Source of the DNA: Campylobacteraceae bacterium
Lineage (GTDB): Bacteria; Campylobacterota; Campylobacteria; Campylobacterales; Sulfurovaceae
DNA length: 9,039 bases
Direction: 5' to 3'
Assembly: GCA_027023145.1 (NCBI GenBank)
Contig: JALVWV010000224.1
Span: 1-9,039, forward strand
Part shown: piece after piece, positions 5,480 through 9,039 of the stretch
How the letters are laid out: each line of letters begins with the position of its first letter
Position numbering within the stretch: the stretch's first letter is position 1
The notes under the pieces: model-generated
What the model was told of the DNA's origin: nothing
The model's input: the letters and a program-made list of their open reading frames with translations, nothing else
The model's database searches: none
Translations under genes and position numbers: made by a program

Positions 5480-7749
5480 ATCAGTTCAAGCATTTTTTTT
5501 AGAGCCTTTTTATCTCTGCAATACCGGGAAAGACCTTTGCGTGTCGTGGAACCATAAGCATCCTCAATATCAGGATCAGCTCCATGCTGCATCAGCAGAG
5601 AAACTGTCTTGAAATTTTTACACCCTCTTGCAGCAACCATCAAAGCTGTTGTACTTTTATCATGCTGAAAATTAACATCAACGCCATGATCGAGAAACAG
5701 TTGGATAATTTTTAGATTACGATCTCCAGCATCTACCGCTCTTGTCCATGCACTATACAATCCGTTTTCGTCCATCGCATACATATCTGCACCATGATCC
5801 AATAACAGTTTCACCGCTTCTGCGTCACGATAGCCGATAGCAGAAAAAAGCGAATGGGTACCAAAAGGGTTGCGTTCATTAGGGTTTGCCCCATGCTCGA
5901 GAAGTTTTCTGAGTTTTGTATGGTCTCCTTGACGCATTGCCGTAAAAATTGGCGGCTCTTTTGAACGAATTTTGTCAATATCACGGCATTCATATGATTT
6001 GGGATAATGGAGTTTGTCGCACGACAAATGCACTAGATCAAATGCTACATGAGAATTATTTATGCTCCACGAAGGAATATCACCCCCCAATTTTTTTGCT
6101 TCATATCCCAGTAAACACAAAAAAACCTTATCCGCATATTTCCATCCACCATCTCTTGCTGTGCTAAGATAGTCCCGTACGGTTTTCCCGCTTTTGTCTT
6201 CAATCGAAAAATCATGTGTATGCTCTGCAAGAGTATCGAATGTGAAGTAAGATGTTAGCCTCTTCTTGATAGCAAACATTAACGGATTTTCCCCTTGGTC
6301 GTTTTGCATTCTGGAAATATCCATGCCGCTCGGGATGTATGGCAATGATTTGTCGGATGACAACGCTGAAAAAATGAATTGTTGCAATGCATATCTCTCC
6401 TGCGCTTTTTTTTGTTTTTCCTTCTCTTTACGCTTTTTTGCCACATCTCTTTGTTGCTGCTTCCATCTCTGGAGTACACCGGGATGTTTTTTTTGAAGCA
6501 GATTGAGCCACTGTTTTGTCTGCTTGTTTCCACAGTTATCAAACGGTTTATCGACATATTCATAGGGAAAAGCAACATATTCACCACAGCTTGTCGCAAG
6601 TGCTTCAAAACGATTGGGGATATACTGATCGATAAACGCTCCATACATCTCCTCAATCGGCATCAACGCATCACACGTCTTCACATTCTTTTTTGGCTCC
6701 CATATATTGGCTATTTTTTCTTCGATATGATTCACATCGTTCGTGTCATAATCATAAAAATGTCGCCCCATCCAATCCTCATTGGCTTTGGCTTTTTTGA
6801 TACGTGCTTCCGTGTCGGCATATTTGTTTCGCGCATTTTTGCGAAAGTTGCTTCCCATATCGATCCAGTCGGATACATTGTGGTCTTTCAACGCTGCTTC
6901 GATGCAGTTAAGCGCCAGATCCCGCTTGGTATCGGCAGCGAAGATATCGTACATCCCCTCTGCTTCGATAAACTCACGGCTGTACCGGTCGAGTTCTTTT
7001 TGGTAAAACTGTATGCGGGTGTCGTTGTAATCATCCGTGTGGTACTTCATGTGAAAGGATTGATTGTATGCCTCGTGTTTTCCTTGAGCCAATGTAAAAA
7101 AGACTCCGGTATAAATCAGTATATATGCACCAAAAAGCACAATAATCAGTGTCAAAACAAATTTTACGATCTGCTGAGCACCGCTAAGGTATTTGCTGGA
7201 AGAGGTTGCCTCAGATATCTTCTTTCGTGTCGCAATAACGATACTTTTTGCAGCCATATCGTGCAACATTTTTCTTTTTTGGCTGGCATACATCACAAAA
7301 GGCGCAAGAATGAAAATCAACTGAGGCAACATTTGCACCGCTGGAGAAGGGGGCGGACTCATCGTATATTGCATTTCTCTGACCAATCGGTAGAGCACAA
7401 AAGGGAGAAGACTTATAATGACCCGAATGGAAGCCTTTAGAAATGACAGGTTATCTCCATCATCAGAAGAAATTTCTATACCCAGCAGTTTCCCACCAAT
7501 TGTCGTCCTCCATTTGGCTATTGAAACAGCAAAGTAAAGCCAGAATATCAAAATCGGCACCAAAGAAAACTGCGCCAGCAAAGGCAGATTATTTTCCACT
7601 ATTGCCAACAACGGAAGATAAAGCACAAACATATCAATAACAAAAGCAAGAAATCGCGTCCAAAAACCCGCGTAGACTATATTCCGCTCATCCATCGACG
7701 TGTCACTATTGCCATTTCCCATATGGTTTTCTTGTATCATAGTCGTCAT
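5473..7749 (-). CDS. RDD membrane protein with long extension and C-terminal ankyrin repeats
   Basis: A 758-residue protein. An RDD domain spans about 25-175, with Arg 32 and Asp 39 in the first helix, TIGGKLLGIEI in the loop and KMLHDMAAKSIVIA at its end. A further membrane helix follows (about 193-218). Then comes a large soluble region I do not recognise (about 220-590). It includes a highly charged Lys/Glu/Gln-rich segment (about 420-450, likely coiled coil or helix) and an ankyrin-like stretch near 475-530. Four clearer ankyrin repeats fill 598-758, each with an HGA/HGV-D/N turn (HGANPNE, HGADMYA, HGVDVNF, HGADPDI). This suggests a membrane-anchored scaffold binding a protein partner. 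The N-terminus matches the small RDD gene downstream. AAGG is only 2 bases from the first ATG; codon 4 is the other option. The TAG stop lies in a REP arm, so the end may once have been longer. Three A8 runs occur in the coding strand. Function not predicted. Confidence 0.85.
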   Translation of the reverse strand: MTTMIQENHMGNGNSDTSMDERNIVYAGFWTRFLAFVIDMFVLYLPLLAIVENNLPLLAQFSLVPILIFWLYFAVSIAKWRTTIGGKLLGIEISSDDGDNLSFLKASIRVIISLLPFVLYRLVREMQYTMSPPPSPAVQMLPQLIFILAPFVMYASQKRKMLHDMAAKSIVIATRKKISEATSSSKYLSGAQQIVKFVLTLIIVLFGAYILIYTGVFFTLAQGKHEAYNQSFHMKYHTDDYNDTRIQFYQKELDRYSREFIEAEGMYDIFAADTKRDLALNCIEAALKDHNVSDWIDMGSNFRKNARNKYADTEARIKKAKANEDWMGRHFYDYDTNDVNHIEEKIANIWEPKKNVKTCDALMPIEEMYGAFIDQYIPNRFEALATSCGEYVAFPYEYVDKPFDNCGNKQTKQWLNLLQKKHPGVLQRWKQQQRDVAKKRKEKEKQKKAQERYALQQFIFSALSSDKSLPYIPSGMDISRMQNDQGENPLMFAIKKRLTSYFTFDTLAEHTHDFSIEDKSGKTVRDYLSTARDGGWKYADKVFLCLLGYEAKKLGGDIPSWSINNSHVAFDLVHLSCDKLHYPKSYECRDIDKIRSKEPPIFTAMRQGDHTKLRKLLEHGANPNERNPFGTHSLFSAIGYRDAEAVKLLLDHGADMYAMDENGLYSAWTRAVDAGDRNLKIIQLFLDHGVDVNFQHDKSTTALMVAARGCKNFKTVSLLMQHGADPDIEDAYGSTTRKGLSRYCRDKKALKKMLELME

Positions 7750-7826
7750 TACCTTACGTACAAAACCTCGTCATTCCTCTCCACTAGACAAGTTACGACG
7801 GCTTTTGCCCTTTCTGTATTTTGGCT

Positions 7827-7832
7827 ATTTTA
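7827..7832 (-). promoter_or_regulatory. Possible -10 box of the RDD/ankyrin gene
   Basis: TAAAAT on the minus strand, the counterpart of 5172-5177. Supported only by its conservation inside the duplicated block; no convincing -35 box. Confidence 0.3.
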
Positions 7833-7873
7833 ACGCAGATTGGCTTTCAATATTAGGGGCGTGTGTTAGCTCT

Positions 7874-7899
7874 CGTGCCCTATCTCCTGATAGGGCACG
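7874..7899. promoter_or_regulatory. Perfect 26-bp inverted repeat upstream of the RDD/ankyrin gene
   Basis: CGTGCCCTATC (7874-7884), loop TCCT (7885-7888), GATAGGGCACG (7889-7899): an 11-base perfect stem, much longer than the neighbouring small palindromes. It begins about 125 bases upstream of the start codon. Copy A differs only in the right outer arm. Could be an operator, a leader hairpin or a transcription-blocking structure between this gene and the repair operon; no T-run is present. Confidence 0.6.
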
Positions 7900-7935
7900 C
7901 ATACGACTACAGCAGAGGCGCAATGGACAAGAAAA

Positions 7936-8138
7936 GGGGTTGGGACTTCAGTCCCACTAAAATCATAGAGGCAGGGCTACAATCCTGCCTGACGGGACTG
8001 AAGTCCCTACTCCTGAGATACGCTTGCGCGTTTTGTTGGACTGAAGTCCAAGCCCCGAGAGAGAGCAAACCCCAAGGAGCAGGGACTTCAGTCCCGTTGA
8101 AATGTACTATTTTTGGACAGGGCTGAAGCCCTGCTCCT
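7936..8138. repeat. REP cluster 7 (copy B of the duplicated cluster), six cores
   Basis: Cores at 7942-7955, 7973-7986 (inside a 22-base imperfect palindrome 7969-7990), 7994-8007, 8037-8050 (extending to a 16-base palindrome 8036-8051), 8082-8095 and 8119-8132. The last two are an inverted pair with arms GGAGCAGG (8077-8084) and CCTGCTCC (8130-8137). The Ada-like frame on the minus strand runs through this last pair and ends at the TGA in the centre of the core at 8082-8095. Confidence 0.92.
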
Positions 8139-8351
8139 GTCCGGTCGGCATATCTTGCAAGCCCGGAAGCCATCAGCAATGGCTTCTTGTGATGTATCAT
8201 AAAATACCACATTTTTCTGTAGCGGCTTTCGGGCACTGCATGAGGGCAGGCAAAAAACCCCGGTCGTTGTGACCGCTGCGTAAAACACACCGTCATATCG
8301 GGTATCTCTCCGTCCGATGAAGTCATATTTTTCCTGTGGACTCAGCTTCAT
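8088..8351 (-). CDS. Standalone Ada N-terminal zinc domain (methylphosphotriester acceptor), REP-derived C-terminus
   Basis: An 87-residue protein matching only the N-terminal domain of E. coli Ada, which binds zinc through four cysteines and takes methyl groups from DNA phosphotriesters onto one of them. Residues 1-71 fit the domain: YDGVFYAAVTTTGVFCLPSC holds Cys 34 and Cys 38, and FRACKICRPD holds Cys 65 and Cys 68, with the expected CxxxC and CxxC spacing. Cys 34 is the counterpart of the E. coli acceptor Cys 38. The AraC-type HTH and the C-terminal methyltransferase of full Ada are absent. Residues from about 71 on are read through a REP pair, and the TGA stop lies in a palindrome centre, so the tail is not ancestral. 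Either a functional one-domain protein or an Ada cut short by repeat arrival. The start ATG overlaps the stop of the methyltransferase gene (ATGA), which points to coupled translation. Confidence 0.82.
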   Translation of the reverse strand: MKLSPQEKYDFIGRRDTRYDGVFYAAVTTTGVFCLPSCSARKPLQKNVVFYDTSQEAIADGFRACKICRPDRSRASALSKNSTFQRD

Positions 8352-8872
8352 TGAGCCTGCCCCACAAATAGATTTTGCTCTAACTTCAATAATCGTTTTT
8401 TGACGGCTATACCCCCGCCGTATCCGATCAATTCACCCTTGCTGCCGATGATCCTATGGCACGGGATGATGATGCCGATTGCGTTGGCACCGTTTGCCCT
8501 CGCGACGGCTCGTACGGCTTTTTCGTCTCCGATCTTTTTGGCCAGATCCAGATAGGTGGACGTACTCCCGTATGGTACTTCCTGCAAAGCCCCCCAGACA
8601 CGTTTTTGAAAATCGGTTCCAACGGTAAGAAGAGGAATATCAAAATCTCTTCGCTCCATACCAAAATACTCATCCAACTGTTTTTTCGTCTCTTCTATGA
8701 TGTCGCTGGACTGCTCTACACATTGGGCATTCAAGCCTTTTTTCAATCTGTCATCTACGGTTTTTCTCATCCTCCGGTATCTAAAATCCAGCAAACATAG
8801 CTTATCTTCAAATGAGCCCAGTACCAACTCACCGTACTTTGTTTTGTGATACTGGAAGCTTATGGTATTCAT
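8348..8872 (-). CDS. ogt: Methylated-DNA-protein-cysteine S-methyltransferase (O6-alkylguanine repair)
   Basis: A 174-residue cytoplasmic suicide repair protein that moves the alkyl group from O6-alkylguanine in DNA to its own cysteine. The C-terminal domain is typical: FQKRVWGALQEVPYGSTSTY (88-107), the DNA-recognition segment AVRAVARANGANAIGIIIPC with Arg 125 as likely arginine finger, the active site PCHRII (137-142) with acceptor Cys 138, and the YGGG turn before the last helix. Length matches the Ogt/MGMT family, which has a loosely conserved N-terminal domain. It could equally be named for the C-terminal half of Ada. The start ATG overlaps the stop of the hydrolase gene upstream (ATGA) and its own TGA overlaps the Ada-domain gene. 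No strong ribosome binding site precedes it, in keeping with coupling. Confidence 0.95.
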   Translation of the reverse strand: MNTISFQYHKTKYGELVLGSFEDKLCLLDFRYRRMRKTVDDRLKKGLNAQCVEQSSDIIEETKKQLDEYFGMERRDFDIPLLTVGTDFQKRVWGALQEVPYGSTSTYLDLAKKIGDEKAVRAVARANGANAIGIIIPCHRIIGSKGELIGYGGGIAVKKRLLKLEQNLFVGQAQ

Positions 8873-9039
8873 TGGTGCTTGTCGACAAACTCTCTGATGA
8901 GAGAAGCTATTTTCTCAGGCTGCTCTTCATGCGGCATCAATGAAGCATGGGAAACAGGATTAAACGATACTTCTTTGTCAAACTGCTCACACATATTTTT
9001 GGCCAGCTGGACGGGGAATGTCTTGTCGTCTTCTCCCCA
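8869..9039 (-). CDS. Alpha/beta hydrolase, C-terminal part (gene runs off the right edge)
   Basis: Only the last 56 residues lie in the window. They read as the end of an alpha/beta-hydrolase fold protein: GEDDKTFP carries the usual late aspartate of the catalytic triad, and SHASLMPHEEQPEKI has the catalytic histidine followed by the family's PE-x-I segment and a final helix. The nucleophile elbow and start codon are outside the window, so substrate and subfamily cannot be given. The TGA stop overlaps the ATG of the methyltransferase gene, making this the first visible gene of a three-gene operon. Confidence 0.8.
   Translation of the reverse strand, partial: WGEDDKTFPVQLAKNMCEQFDKEVSFNPVSHASLMPHEEQPEKIASLIREFVDKHQ

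Larger units (their letters stand above)
7703..8138. repeat. Large direct repeat, copy B (upstream block of the RDD/ankyrin gene)
   Basis: Second copy of the block at 5048-5479, about 2655 bases away in the same orientation. It spans the first codons of the RDD/ankyrin gene, its upstream region, the 26-bp inverted repeat and the REP cluster, and ends where the conserved part of the Ada-like gene begins. The join with the Ada-like reading frame is therefore one boundary of the duplication. Confidence 0.93.

Noticed and set aside
6379..7440. 353-codon plus-strand open frame opposite the RDD/ankyrin gene
   Set aside because: It looks hydrophobic only because it mirrors the charged coding strand; no motif or ribosome binding site supports it.
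7907..8326. 139-codon minus-strand frame across REP cluster 7
   Set aside because: Its product is mostly translated palindromes and out-of-frame Ada-domain sequence. The frame with the four zinc cysteines is the real one.

Overview
The window looks like an accessory stretch of a Gram-negative bacterial chromosome. No rRNA, tRNA or taxon-specific gene fixes the organism. A/T-rich promoters and the mixed gene content would fit Campylobacterota (Sulfurimonas, Sulfuricurvum or Sulfurovum type), but that is a guess. Eight protein genes are supported, one of them cut by the right edge. The intergenic DNA is unusually full of one short palindrome family, with a core of the type GGGACTTCAGTCCC or its complement GGGACTGAAGTCCC. 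I count about 25 cores. Many are arranged as inverted pairs with outer arms GGAGYAGG...CCTRCTCC, like bacterial REP/BIME elements.

Layout, left to right. Positions 1-456 hold no supported gene, two REP pairs and a promoter. An AraC-family regulator (457-1233, +) is followed by a Gate-domain membrane protein (1412-2293, +). Both genes are preceded by recognisably homologous leaders: a TTCCAAGACA box, 17-18 bases, TATAAT or TATACT, a REP pair, a conserved A/T-rich block and the start codon. Convergent to them is a YbiT-like ABC-F ATPase (2507-4102, -), with a REP cluster between the two gene ends. A second REP cluster (4174-4330) lies upstream of the ABC-F gene. Next come two paralogous RDD-domain membrane proteins on the minus strand. 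One is small (4405-5094). The other is large (5473-7749) and carries a cytoplasmic extension ending in ankyrin repeats. The two genes begin with the same 13-codon block and share near-identical upstream DNA of about 430 bp (5048-5479 and 7703-8138). That DNA holds a 26-bp inverted repeat and a cluster of REP cores. The RDD genes look more A+T-rich than their neighbours.

The right end is a tight minus-strand operon: an alpha/beta hydrolase (C-terminal part only), an O6-alkylguanine-DNA methyltransferase, and a standalone Ada N-terminal zinc domain. Each junction is an ATGA start/stop overlap. The last two together recreate the two repair activities of E. coli Ada as separate, coupled proteins, without the AraC-type DNA-binding region. 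The Ada-like reading frame ends inside a REP pair, and the large RDD/ankyrin frame takes its stop codon from the arm of another REP.

No REP-associated (Y1/HUH) transposase, CRISPR array, tRNA or insertion sequence was seen in the window. The most notable signals are the REP family and its conserved flank, the duplicated RDD upstream block, the duplicated promoter-REP leaders, and the split Ada pair.
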